Positions 26,101 to 36,300 of a DNA stretch of 64,000 bases are shown here, one piece after another. Within the stretch, counting starts at the first letter, position 1. The number at the start of each line of letters is the position of its first letter. Source of the stretch: Liolophura sinensis (Eukaryota > Mollusca > Polyplacophora > Chitonida > Chitonidae). The notes below the pieces were generated by a model, which worked only from the letters and a program-made list of their open reading frames with translations, did not search any database and was not told where the DNA came from. The stretch spans positions 13,201,338-13,265,337 of the forward strand of contig NC_088302.1 in NCBI RefSeq assembly GCF_032854445.1. The letters run 5' to 3'. The position numbers and the translations under genes are program-made.

Positions 26101-29100
26101 ATGGGGAAGTCCAGTTTGGGTTGAAATGAATTACCCTCAGTCATGATAAGATGACATTCCACCTTGAACAATAGAACAGCAGAAAAAGTCAGGATGTTCA
26201 ACTTTACAACATAATAAACAAGGCATTCAGGGAACACGGACAGCTCACCTGATTGAGCAGGTGTAAAACTGCATAACATTCAAGTCATCTGATACATTTA
26301 AATATTGACCTCTAAACCAAAGTTGAAAGACTGACACTGTCATAAACAGATATGTCCTCTCTAATGGCCAAGACAGACCAAAATTATTATACTGTCACAC
26401 CTATGACTGTTTACTGTATGCATGAGAGCATTGACTTCATATGTTATGGAGTTGTAAATCATTGTGGTGGTAAAGGACACAATCGCAAACTACATTTGGC
26501 AATCCATGTACTATGGGAGGCAATTGTATCCCTGTTAGTAGCTGAGAAAAATGTTTCTAAGCTATGACATATGACTGGTGCTTTATATCGTACTCAAGAG
26601 TACAGCATTTCAAGAATTTCTGAGAAAAATGTTGAGCTATGAGGTAAAAGACATCTGTGGTGTTCCTTGATATGCAAATCGCTACCGACAACTAGCTATC
26701 TGTGTATCTGTTGGCCAAACTTGCCAAAACCTTTAACTGGACGCTGACATTGCCACTGACAGCATCTGATCCTCCTATCATAATACTTCTCCTCACTTCA
26801 TAAGGCGAGCTAAAATAATTGAAATACATGAAAAAAATTTATTTCATTCACTTTTCTGATTTGTGATTAACATTATACTATCAGGACCATTTTTGTCTTC
26901 TACAGCATCAGTCTTTACTGGGAGACGAGAGCAAGCATAACAGTCCTTCTAACTTAAAGCTTTAAAATCACAGCTGGATCCACAGGAGCTGGATCTGAGC
27001 AGTGGTTTTCTATCTGTCAATGGCCAATCCACTATGACAAGAACCCCACTTAAGCTGCATAAGCACATCCATATGCCAACAGTATATTTACCTCATCTAT
27101 TACAATAACACTGTACTGTGAGAGTTCTGCATCTGTAGACATCTGGCGTAGCAACAGACCTGAAAACCAAATAGTCTTTCTTGTGAAGCCCTGAAATTGG
27201 CCAACCCAACCATTTGTCTCCAAAATCAAGCTAAAAAGGTGTATAAATTGAAAAAGTGTAAATAAAAGTGTATAAAATGAAAGTTGCTCTTTCACATGTG
27301 AAATTAGGGTACCCTCATTAATACTTCTACTGACGTAACTTCATCAAAATTTTGCATGTTAAAATTTCCGCACAACAAACTTACATGTACCTTGTTCATG
27401 AGTTTATTCACAGAGCTCTAGAGAGTAAAAGCAGATATAAAGTAACAATCGTGTTGAAATATAATCAAAGTTTCTCCTGAATGTTGATGACAAGCCATTG
27501 CAAAACAAAATCAAGGGAGTGATTTTAAATATGTTTAACTGATGGTTAAAATTTTCTGAAATTTAAATCCCCCTGGAAAGAATCAGAAAAAGTAGTTATA
27601 AATTTATGAAAACTGCTGGAAGATATCAAAATTATGCATACCTTCAGTCAGGAAAAGAATTCTTGTGAACCTGCTCTTGGTTTTCTCAAATCGAACCTAT
27701 ATTGAAGAAATGTTACATGTGTCAGAGGAAAGAAACTATAACTCATTAAGGGCTTTCACAACAGGAAAAGCTGCCATCGTATAAGTCACAAAAAATACCA
27801 ATGAAATAAGTCAATCAACAGGAAAAAGGTAATAACTGAAATATGTGTGTAATAAACAAATATTATTTTTGTGGTTTCAATTTATTTATTTATTTGACTA
27901 ATTTTGTGCCATAATCGCAAATTTTCCACGTTTTTGCTGTCAATATTGTGGCTTGAGAAGACAACAGTGCTGGCGTAATCTTCCGACCAACGGGAAGATT
28001 GTGACAAACTCTCCTACGTGTACATGACATACACATACATACGTCATACTGGTCGTAGACAATCTCCAAGAAAATGTTAGACACAGCTTTAAACATTTTT
28101 CTGGGCCTGACGACCACACATTTATTTACTTTATTTATTTTTCTGATTGGTCTTTTACGCCGTACTCAAGAATATTTCACATACAACAGCATCCAGCAAT
28201 ATGGCGTGAGGAAACCGAACAGAACCTGGGGGAACCCACGACCATCCTCAGGTTGCTGAGAGACCTTCCCATGTACGGCTGAAGAGGAAGCCAGCATGAG
28301 TTGGACTTGAACTCACAGTGACAACATTGGTGAAAGGTTCCTTGGTCACTGCACAACCCTGGAGTTGACCACAATGTATGACATGCTTCTATTTCAGCAC
28401 TCCCTAGTGGTGGCAGCCAAGGACAACAATTCTGAATTGTTCTGACAAAGTCTCAAACTCAACTGAAGTGTACTTTACATTCGTCTACTCCGTATAGCTG
28501 TCAGCTTAAAGGCAGGAGGAATGGAGAATTCTCAAGCAGGGCCGAGAACGGAGATGAGGCCTGTCTTACAAAACAATATGTCAAGCACATTTATCATGTA
28601 TCTCTTCACAAGCATGACATGATTTCATAAAAAAAATTAAAAACCTTTAAATCAGACGAAAATCATGCCCTATCATACCTGATAAGCCACCTGCGTCCCG
28701 TACTCGTTTAGCGTCTCAAAGCCAACTCGTTTAGATAAGGATATGCAGGCAATCCTCCGGGGCTGTGTACAAGCAATCTTTGTAAAGCCACCCTCTAGTA
28801 AGTACTGAGGCACCTGTGGTAAAAATTACAAAATATGTACATGTGAGAATACGTTTATGTCCATTACAATTCTATGTTTCTTTTTGTCTTTTCTGACTGC
28901 AGTATAGCTGAATACATTATTGCACATAAAGTATTTGAAAGCAAAACATATAATAAGATAACATTTTCTGGCTATGTCTTTCTCAAGTAAACACATACGC
29001 AAATAGAATATTTTCAGAATTTGACTGGATAATTCTATATATTTATTCATAACTTGTGGCGTTTTTAAAAAGAAATCTTCTGAATGCTATAAACAATATA

Positions 29101-32100
29101 TGTTTATCATTTATACTGTGGCTTTAATAACAGAAGTAAATTAAATCACCGCCACTCTTTCTAGGTACAGCAACGATTTTTATACTGAAGATTAACCGAG
29201 ACAATTGTGGGTTTCAAGGTAGCAATGTCAACGTGTGGCACATGCTCAGCAGCAATACATGGCTAGACTTTTTGCCTAAACACCCCTCTACAAAACTGAC
29301 AACCACCACCAGGTTTTCCTTCATCATCCTTTAATACTGGACTTGCCTGAGTAGACTTCCCACAGTCTGTATCACCAGCCACAACCACCACCAGGTTTTC
29401 TTTCATCATACTTTAATACTGGACTTAGCTGAGTCAACTTTCCACAGCCTTTAACCCCAGCCACAACCTCTACCTTGTTTTCCCTCATCATCCTTAAATA
29501 CTGTACTTACCTGAGTCAACCTCCCATAACCTGTATCCTCACCCACAAGCACTACCTTGTTTTTCTTCATCATCCTTTAATACTGGCCTTACCTGAGTAG
29601 ACTTCCCACAGCCTGTATCCCCAGCCACAACCACCACCTGGTTTTCTTTCACCATCTTGACAATCATTTCTTTGTACTGGTAGATGGGTAAAGTCTTCTG
29701 ATCTTTACGTATCTTCATGAGTTTACTCAACTTTACAAGAAAAAGGAAATTCACATTTCATGTATTATTAAGATCATTAGAAAACCACTGAAATATCAGG
29801 TGCCAGTTGTCCAGAAGTGTATTAAGTCAAGCCAGGCTTAAATCTTAATACCAATCTTGGCCTGATAACAAAATTAACGTCCAGGCTATAGCCCAGACTA
29901 AAGTTAATGCTGGGTTTAACTGCCAATACACTTTTGAACAACTGCGCCCTGATGTCTTAACATGTTTAAGGCTCGGCTACAGCAAAGACGAAAACTTTAT
30001 TGTTTTAATAACAAAGTCAACACTCAGTCATTTCACAAAGGTGTTAGGAACTTCTTTATAGTGAGTTTATACAGTCCATACACATACATGTGCAGTATAT
30101 ATCTGTGTGTAAGGCAGTTATTTACAAGTCATAAAGGCACTTTCCAAACTGCGTTTCTTGCCTGCCACTTTTGTGCCTTAGTTTCTGACAGCACCTTGGT
30201 GTCAAATGTTAAAACAAAGGCCAAGACATAATTTGTGGCAACAACTTTATGCTGAAGCCTGAAAAAAAAAAAAAAAACATCAAACAGTCTTAAACTTTAC
30301 TACTTACCTTTTCTTTCTGTTTAAAATCAATGTAACATAACAACATATTCTTGAACTGTTTCACTCTGTTGACAGTAATTTCCTTCTCCACATCAGCATC
30401 TACATTAATAAGCACATAAAGACATGTAAGGAATTACGAAGGTGAAAGCTGAGCTGTAAATACGTTACTGTTGTATGATTTCTGGCCTCCTTTTTGATTT
30501 GATTCATTTTGAAGACCCTTATGTTGTGGTTCATTCAATTTACAAGTTTTCAAGCTTACTTTGTATACTCACTGGTGTGCTTTTTCTGAAAATCCTTAAA
30601 GTTCTTTTCAGTAATAAAAATTTACAAATGTTAAGACATATGGCCGGAATTTTGGAGGTTTCCTCCAGTGTCAGCCTGGTTTCCTCATCCCATAAACCAG
30701 ACCATAATCTCATAAGAGACTGAGTGAGTGCTTGGGGTTTAATGTCGTACTTTCCAATTTTATGTGACGACACAGGAATCCTTAAAGTGCATGTAATATG
30801 CTGCCTTGTTGCAGGACGGATTTCCACCGCTCTTTGATCTAGTGCTGCTTCACTGAGACACCTTACCGAAGGCAAGTAAGGCTCCCCGCCCAAGCCATTA
30901 TACTGATCAACCAGTTGTTGCACTATCCCCTTCATGCTGAACGCCAAGCGAAGAAGTTACAACTTCCCCTTTTAAGGTCTTAGGTGTGACTCAATCCAGG
31001 ACTGACCCTGGATCTACCGCTCCCAAAGCAGATGCTCTACCAACTATGCTATTGGGGCCGGTCTCATCATTTCCTGATCACAGGAAAAAACACCAGTGAT
31101 GCAACACCAGTCTTATTTTATGTTTTACAGGCGACACTAAAAAATCCAAACCTGGAATAAAACAAAATGGTAAATGAACCTTTCTTTAACAATTGCTGAG
31201 ACAGTCAACATTTCCAACAAATCAAATGATTTTTATTTTTCTACCCTCCTTCTACATTGAAAAAGATTCATTCTGCCTATAAAACAAAAATTTTAATTGG
31301 TGCTGCATAATTAACTAAATCAGTACCTATGAGCCTGCCGTGACGAATGAAATCATCGGCATGTTTGGTCACCAGGGTCAGGTTAATGCGATGTCTGTTA
31401 TCATAAACCAGGGGAATCCCCAGGCTACTCACACTTCCACGGTCTCCCATTTTCCCAGTCCCTGTGAGTATAAATATTTTACTGTATTTTCAGAATATAA
31501 AACATTATATGTTAAAAGATCATGGTCCCTTCATGCCGCCAAATGAAAAAAAAATCAAATTACTAGGAGCACTGACCTTTCAATATTGATGAAATTTATT
31601 TCACATGCTTAAATGTTATGCTTAGTTTAATAAATTTTAAAATTTATCAAACTGGTAATGTGTTCATTGACAGTTAATGCAGTTAGTAAAGAATATAACA
31701 ATGTATCAAACCCATTTGTCTCTGTGCTTTCTTTTTCTGGAATGCCTGAAAACGTGCTGCAAACAACCAAAAGTCATCATAATCCGGAGTTCCTCTGCAA
31801 CACAGCAAGTCATTTTTTCAAAATTACACACTGCCATGTGCATGCATTTGATATACAAAAGTGATCTCTTATGAAATTTAATTGGGGCAATAAATCTGAA
31901 TAATGCCAAAAAAAAAAGACTCACAGCTTTAAATTTTGTTTGCACTTTTCTTAATATCCAAACATAATAGTATAAAGACGCACATTACTGTCTAGTCAAA
32001 GCACACACTGAAAAACAGAAAAACAAATTCTGCCTGTCCAATACTGTGGGCGTTCTTCTTAAAGCTGAGACACATCTTTGAAAATCTTCCAAAAGACTAT

Positions 32101-32950
32101 TTCTAAAGCAAGAGTTGTAGAGATCATGGTTAACATTCTTTAAAATGTTTGCAGTTTCATTTACCGCAGAAGACCTCAAAGCTCAAAACAACAAAGTAGG
32201 GTAGATTAAATATTTGCATGCTGTAAATTTATCCTATATTTATAATGTAAGGTACATTTACCGTTTAATATAATCTTGATCACGGAAGAAGATCTTGTTC
32301 AGGGAATGTTTGTATTGTGTGTAGTCAAAGTCAAAATCTGATTCAAATTCTGTAGCACAATCAGCGTTGTATTTGTCCTGGTGTTGGTCTGAGCTGTCAT
32401 GACACACATTTGAAGTTTCTTCCTGATTACTTTCCAAACCCTTTCTCCTATGATCTTGACGTATTTTTCTCTCAGAAGTTGGACTTCTTGTGTTTCTACT
32501 TCTTTCATCGTGGCGATCTTGATTTCTTTCCTTTTTGTGAATATGGTTTTTTTCTCTATTCCGACCATGACTTCTTTCCTTATCTACGTCCCTGCTATGA
32601 TCCCTAATTCTTTCTCTGTCGCGATCGCCAAATCTTTCATAGTCGCCATGTCGATTTCTAATTTCTCCGCCATGATCATCATCTGTATCACACGGCTCTC
32701 TGTCACGATCCGAAGTCCCCCTCACTCCGTATTTTGAACTAATCTCTCTGTCATCATAAAGCCCTCTACCTATTTTGTCATCTTTGCGCTCTTCTCTTCC
32801 TCGACTGCGAATAATGTTGCTGTCAGATTTGAGGTTTCGGAAACTGGCCTCCGACTCGCTGTCACTATGTGATGAATTGTGTCGTCTGCTTCGTTTCCTT
32901 CGTTTGTCACTATGCTTGCCTTTGTGGCGTGTCCCCGATTTGGATTCCAT
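8107..32950 (-). CDS. DHX34: DHX34, DEAH-box RNA helicase of nonsense-mediated mRNA decay
   Basis: Twenty-eight exons give 1330 aa with consistent phase throughout. Residues 1-230 are a charged Arg/Ser/Asp-rich tail, longer than in the human protein (1143 aa). The helicase core follows: P-loop GDTGCGKST (about 369-377), TQPRRIA, DEVH (464-467, split by an intron), SAT (about 496), [13 protein letters not shown] and QRKGRAGRTGPG. The winged-helix and ratchet region carries [12 protein letters not shown] basic stretch ([14 protein letters not shown]) matches human DHX34 closely. The C terminus has two cysteine/histidine modules: HWTCPSC and a classical C2H2 finger (C1305, C1308, H1322, H1326), as in human DHX34. 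The family is known to act with UPF1 and SMG1 to promote decay of transcripts with premature stops. The start is the ATG at 32948-32950, the first in a long open exon and 367 bp from the divergent neighbour. All catalytic motifs are intact. Confidence 0.97.
8555..8831 (-). repeat. tandem copies of the DHX34 zinc-module exon end and its splice donor
   Basis: Immediately downstream (minus sense) of exon 8832-8957, its last part and the donor GGGGGAG|GTAAGG are repeated with a period of about 100 bp. Copies of the donor lie at 8634/8633 and 8734/8733 besides the real 8832/8831. The copied exon part still encodes the end of the Cys/His module ([12 protein letters not shown]) with few changes, and the most distal copy is partial. 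Confidence 0.88.
9100..9251 (+). mobile_element. SINE family A, 5'-truncated
   Basis: Core CCAAAATAATGCTGGCCTCC and 3' end GTGAAATATTCTTGAGTATG followed by a short AATAAG tail; the head is absent. Confidence 0.75.
9252..11002. other. DHX34 intron, largely unique DNA
   Basis: No exon found. About 9410-9640 (TTTGCTTGGGGTTTACATCC onward) looks like the eroded 3' region of a further SINE-like repeat. A short G-rich run lies at about 10880-10910. Confidence 0.4.
11340..12075. repeat. about 53 bp minisatellite in a DHX34 intron
   Basis: Units of TTGTTCAATGCTTAATAAAT followed by TTTCACTCTCCTGGTACTTG and GTAAATCCTTCA, with a second 36-37 bp subunit appearing every few copies, giving a higher-order pattern of about 196 bp. 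Open frames here on both strands are produced by the repeat. Confidence 0.85.
12076..13245. repeat. 27 bp minisatellite, about 43 copies, in the same DHX34 intron
   Basis: Unit ATCTTTCATATTCTCATCAC plus TTAGTAA. Minor variants (TTACTAA, TTAGTTA, TTGGTAA, CTAATAA) recur in the same order in several blocks, which shows higher-order amplification. On the minus strand a nine-residue frame KDLLSDENM stays open for up to 75 codons. The array begins about 45 bp beyond the donor of exon 13288-13458. Confidence 0.92.
14250..14424 (-). repeat. about 31 bp tandem repeat of the DHX34 exon 23 end plus donor
   Basis: The exon ends GATACTAACACCGAGTGCTC then CAG|GTGAGTTTG at 14401/14400. About five further units follow in the intron, two of which keep the exact donor context CTCCAGGTGAGTTTG (plus-strand CAAACTCACCTGGAG at 14261-14275 and at about 14292-14306). 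Confidence 0.8.
14512..15317. other. DHX34 intron, nothing recognised
   Basis: No repeat family or exon identified; the open frames here have no family resemblance. Confidence 0.4.
16402..16647 (-). mobile_element. SINE family A, nearly full length, head end altered
   Basis: From ATTTAATTAGTGTTTTACAC through CAGTATTATGGTGAAAGGAA and GAGCTGGACTTGAACTCACA to TGCTAACCTCCTCGGTC. The extreme 5' end of the SINE is replaced by the perfect inverted repeat that starts at 16648. Confidence 0.85.
16648..16818. repeat. perfect 82 bp inverted repeat with 7 bp spacer
   Basis: Left arm 16648-16729, spacer TCATTTA 16730-16736, right arm 16737-16818. The arms are exact reverse complements as read (ATGATAATAAGCTTTATGTT at the left outer end, its complement at the right outer end). 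It lies in the DHX34 intron between exons 17008-17154 and 15318-15472, directly against a SINE. It could be a foldback element, a recent inverted duplication or an assembly artefact. Confidence 0.93.
18480..19290. repeat. degenerate minisatellite in DHX34 intron 18
   Basis: Alternating units of about 26-28 bp: ATGACCTTTACACCCTGATG with TACACTGATG, and GTGACCTAAACACAATGATG with TACACC. Units decay toward 19290. The array stops about 25-35 bp before the acceptor of exon 18301-18456 (minus sense), but the unit does not obviously contain that acceptor. Confidence 0.82.
19962..20026 (+). mobile_element. SINE family B tail fragment
   Basis: Only the terminal segment from TTCGTCGTCATATGACTGAA to ACGTTAAACCCCAAGCACTC and CACT repeats is present. 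Confidence 0.8.
22564..22879 (+). mobile_element. SINE family B with 12 bp target-site duplication
   Basis: Runs from TGGTAGATCCAGGATCAATC to a (CACT)n tail. It is flanked by TCTATTTGAAAA at 22552-22563 and 22880-22891, a clear target-site duplication, so the copy is a 5'-truncated insertion into a DHX34 intron. Confidence 0.9.
22878..23023. repeat. perfect 73 bp tandem duplication
   Basis: 22878-22950 and 22951-23023 are identical. The unit starts inside the end of the SINE CACT tail, so it arose after that insertion. It ends 16 bp from the donor of DHX34 exon 23040-23136, and a shorter echo of its end (GATTTAATTCTA) lies between. Confidence 0.93.
24065..24304 (+). mobile_element. SINE family A, nearly full length
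   Basis: Head partly preserved (GTTAGCACGGCAGCGCAGCG, GAGTTCAAGTCCAGCTCATG), core CTCCCGCCATAATGCTGACC, end AGTATGGCGTAATCAAATAA with AAATA tail. Confidence 0.87.
25430..25560 (-). mobile_element. eroded SINE family A fragment
   Basis: Weak but colinear match: ATTATGGTGGGATC, GCATCCACAGGTAGCTG, CCTTCCCACG, GAGGAAGCCAACATGA. Confidence 0.55.
27160..27325 (-). repeat. unclassified dispersed repeat (family E), adjoining a DHX34 acceptor
   Basis: Minus-strand match to repeats at 51210-51440, 53035-53225 and 53735-53940, sharing AAGAGCAACTTTC, TTTGATTTTGGAGACAAAA-like and AATTTCAGGGCTTCACAA. It reaches the 3' splice site of exon 27092-27159, so repeat sequence appears to supply that acceptor region. 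Confidence 0.6.
28110..28375 (-). mobile_element. SINE family A, nearly full length
   Basis: From the ATTTATTT tail through TTTTACGCCGTACTCAAGAA, GGAAACCGAACAGAACCTGG, GAGTTGGACTTGAACTCACA to a diverged head ending near GGAGTTGACCAC. Confidence 0.87.
29301..29592 (-). repeat. decayed tandem copies (82 bp period) of the DHX34 P-loop exon end plus donor
   Basis: Directly after the donor of exon 29593-29730 come three full copies and one partial copy of the last 60 or so exon bases plus donor and about 20 intron bases, at an exact 82 bp spacing (TTTAATACTGG-type anchors near 29329, 29411, 29493 and 29575). Translating the copies gives [11 protein letters not shown] (nearest), [10 protein letters not shown], and [10 protein letters not shown] (farthest, least changed), versus [10 protein letters not shown] in the real exon. 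The nearest copy carries a consensus donor CAG|GTAAGT at 29511/29510, stronger than the real GTAAGG. Confidence 0.93.
30721..31065 (-). mobile_element. SINE family B, full length with tRNA-like head
   Basis: On the minus strand it starts with GACCGGCCCCAATAGCATAG and a tRNA-like box A TAGTTGGTAGAGCATCTGC, then the family B body, and ends with CACTCACTC-type tail (plus-strand GAGTGAGTGCTTGGGG). This is the reference copy for the head of family B. Confidence 0.92.
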
Positions 32951-33317
32951 TGCGATGGTTGGGATTGTCCTGTCTACATACCATTTTCACATGCTAAGTC
33001 TTTATTATCAACGTTAGGGTAGCACACCGATTGGCTTTGACTGATGTCAATTCCATTACGATTTCCTGGGCGCCGCCATCACGGCCTCGCTCTCAATCAT
33101 CCGGCTACACTAATCAATAACCTCTCTAAAACTTAAATTTCGAATTAATCAGATACATTGCTGCAATTCTTTTCCTCTTTGAAAAATGACCAGGATTGGT
33201 TAATATTTTCTGGACTTTTTGGTTTCTTGTTTTACGATTTAAAAAGTAATAAGATTGGTTTGCTGGTCAAAATTGGTTAGAGTGGTCTGACAATTCACCG
33301 CGGTTTTCGAAAGAGAA
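32951..33317. promoter_or_regulatory. probable bidirectional promoter of DHX34 and the coiled-coil gene
   Basis: The two start codons are 367 bp apart on opposite strands. A YY1-like GCCGCCAT lies at 33072-33079. No TATA box stands out. Shared promoter function is inferred from spacing and orientation. Confidence 0.55.
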
Positions 33318-36300
33318 ATGTGTACAAAGATGTCACAACTTCAACAAAAGCTGCTTGCGGCGAAACAGTAAGTGCCATTTTCCCAGTCCCCCAAGAATCA
33401 GTCAATATCCAGATTTAACTAGCGCTTATGAGGTTACAGGTAAACAGCTCTGAGGTGGCTGAATCACTCTGACCGACAGAACATGAACTAGCTAGTTGTT
33501 GTTGTTGTTGCGGTTGATGATGCTGTGTGCTGGTTTAGTGTCATCACGAATTAAAACGAGGATACTATGAGCCTAGTAGATTGTCTGGAACAAGATTTGC
33601 CTGTAATAAAGGCAGTATTGGAATCCACATTGGAATACAGCTGTGCATGCTTAATAAGCATTAACATAATATTTTTTTTGCCACAGGCTAGTTCAAACTT
33701 GTCAGAATGAAGACCTTCATCTATTGAAACTAAAACAAGAATTTCTGGATGGGGAAGATTGCATTGCACAGAAAAAGGTTAGTTTGCTTTCAGATGAGAA
33801 TGTTTAGAGAAGAGTGGTAGGAGCTCATGTATGCCTAGCCAGTGAATTGAGTGATAAATCATAACCAATTTGAAAGTATCATATTTTTTCTGTAACTAAC
33901 TTTACACTCATGTGCAGGTGACAATTGTCACAGCAGTGTCATTTTAGAATTGAAATACTAATGTAAGCCTCAACCATACTACTTTAACTGTTTGAAGTCA
34001 GAAATTCCCCTGACATCAGACAAAAATTTTTAAATATTTTTTATGTTCAGTTGTATCAATGATTTCACTAATTTTTGTTTAGATAATGGATTTCTACAGA
34101 TTTTTGTCATTGTCAGATTCACATACACAAACATTTTTTTTTACAAAATGATTGTTGTCATGTAATTACAGACCCTTTCATCATTTTTCCATGCAGATTT
34201 CAAAAGTTTCAAATGCATGAATTGTGCAACAATCAAACAAACAACAAACAAATGAATGGTGTTCTGTTACTGATTTTTATTTTATTCTATGATTTTTACA
34301 TTTTCCTAATTCATACATGTACACATTGTTTCAGCAGTATTTGTACATACATATATGTGCTATTCTCACTGAAAGATGGTCATGTATTTTCAGAGTCAGT
34401 ATTCCTTGTTGAAATATGGACTGGCAGAAGTGGAAGCAAAAGTATCATTCTTGAGAAATTTGAAGGAAGATCGTGATGACTGGAGTCATCCAGATGATGC
34501 AGGTTTGGAAAAAAAAAAAAAATGTGAAACATACACGTATAATATATTTTCTAGTAATGCGTTTTGTTTGATTCTGAGTGATTCATCTACCATATAGGGC
34601 CTCTAATTTTTTTGTGAAATTTTTTTCTTACCAGAAAAGCTTACAGGATTAGAGTCCACGTTTATTTTTTTATTCATAATTAGATACCCCTGTATATATT
34701 GTTACTTTGGCATCAAAAGTATCATTTTAAGGCCTTTATGCGCTTCTGACAGCGCATTTTTACATTCCAAATGCACTGCTGTAGAGTCTGCACAATTTAT
34801 TATGTAAGTATTTATTTGTGTGTTTTTGTATTTGATTGATTGGTGTTTTATGCAATACTGTGAGAAGATTTCACGTATGGTTCACACTGGTTTATAGGTT
34901 TATTACTAGGTTTTATTTGATACAAGTGTTTACAAGTTAACATCTTTCAACAGTTTAATAAATGTTTCAACCAGTGGCTGCCCAAGACCTGTACATCGAT
35001 AACCTGTAAATACCCTCATATTTGTGATAGCATAGATTTTTGTAAAATTCTGTTTGCTGTCCTTTGTTTTATGTAATACTTCTTAATGGAATATGATGTG
35101 CAAAAATAAAATCTAGCAGCTAAAGACTATGATTTTTGGTGTTGACATGGAGAACTAGTCATGAAGTGAGTGGGAAGAATCTTTAATTTATTAAAAATCT
35201 AATGGTCTTATCCTTTCATGATATACATGCCTTGGACTATGCTCTTCTTTTCAGATAAACACCTAGATGATGTGACGTCAAGGCTGAAAGTGGCAAAGGA
35301 GAAGAATTCAGACACTAAAGAGGAAATAGCCCAGATGACGGAGACTGCAGCAGATGGTACAGACTAATAAGTTAATAGACAATACTCAGATGGAGTACAT
35401 GTGCAGTGTGGTTTTCCGGATTATGATTTCACTTCATTGAATTAATTTATTTCTTTGATTGGTGTTTTGTGTTGTACTCAAGAATATTTCACTTATACGA
35501 CAGCGACCAGCATTAGGGTGTGAGGAGACCGTGCAGAACCTGCAGGAAGCCCATGGCCATCCACAGGTTGCTGGAAGACCTTCTCACTTTTGGCCAGAGA
35601 GGAAACCAACATGAGCTGAACTTAAACTCACAGCGACTGGTTTGGTGGGTAGTTGCGTTTTGTTGAATGAGAATGATATTCCTCATCTATGTGTTTTAAG
35701 GATACATGTAACACTCTAAATGAAAAATACTTTCACTTTGTTTTAGCGCTTGCAAAGCTTGACAGTAAAGTACAGGAATTGAAGAACAAAATAGAACAGC
35801 TGGAAAATAGAGTAAGTATGACCTAGTGTATATTCACCATCATGTTCTAGATGCCTGTTCATGGCAAACAAAAACTGATTACGACCATTGGTAATGGAGC
35901 CAAAACTTTCATCGTGACTGGTGTCTGTGTAATCTGATCTGTCTGTCTTTTTCTTCCATCTGACATATTGCGTTTTTTATTCAACTGTTGTCAGTCAGTG
36001 TGAGTAGGATTCAATTTATATCTCTATTCGCCTGATTTGAGTAACATCAGCCTTTCCAGAACAATGAAAATACAAACTTCAGGGCATTCTTTACACATGA
36101 ATTCGTTTTGTATAAAGCCCAAAGATGAAGATTATTAAGTTCATAGAATCAGCAGTATATTTTATTCTTATTTTTATTTTTGTTTTTTTCAGAGAGCAGC
36201 ACTAAATGAAAAGAAAAAACAGGAAGGAACTAAGAAGATGCACAGTATGACTGAGAAAAAAGCACAGGTATTGGTATTTAATCTGAAAGCGAACATAAAG

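Larger units (their letters stand above)
8107..32950 (-). other. DHX34: DHX34 exon map
   Basis: Exons in transcript order (low-high): 32262-32950, 31712-31794, 31327-31461, 30308-30399, 29593-29730 (P-loop), 28679-28813, 27642-27696, 27092-27159, 25718-25867 (DEVH second half, SAT), 24540-24665, 23708-23863, 23350-23457, 23040-23136, 22057-22204, 21053-21119, 20726-20833, 20299-20388, 19715-19900, 18301-18456, 17752-17847, 17008-17154, 15318-15472, 14401-14511, 13884-14005, 13288-13458, 11003-11122, 8832-8957, 8107-8264. All junctions used are GT-AG. For the exon ending at 11003 I preferred the donor ACG|GTAAAT over an upstream GTATGT because only it keeps frame with the next exon. Confidence 0.9.

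Noticed and set aside
29539-29592. Continuation of the P-loop exon frame beyond its donor
   Set aside because: Read-through into the first decayed copy; the true exon ends at 29593 and joins 28813 in frame.
32410-33017. Plus-strand frames opposite the first DHX34 exon
   Set aside because: Antisense shadows of the Arg/Ser-rich coding exon.
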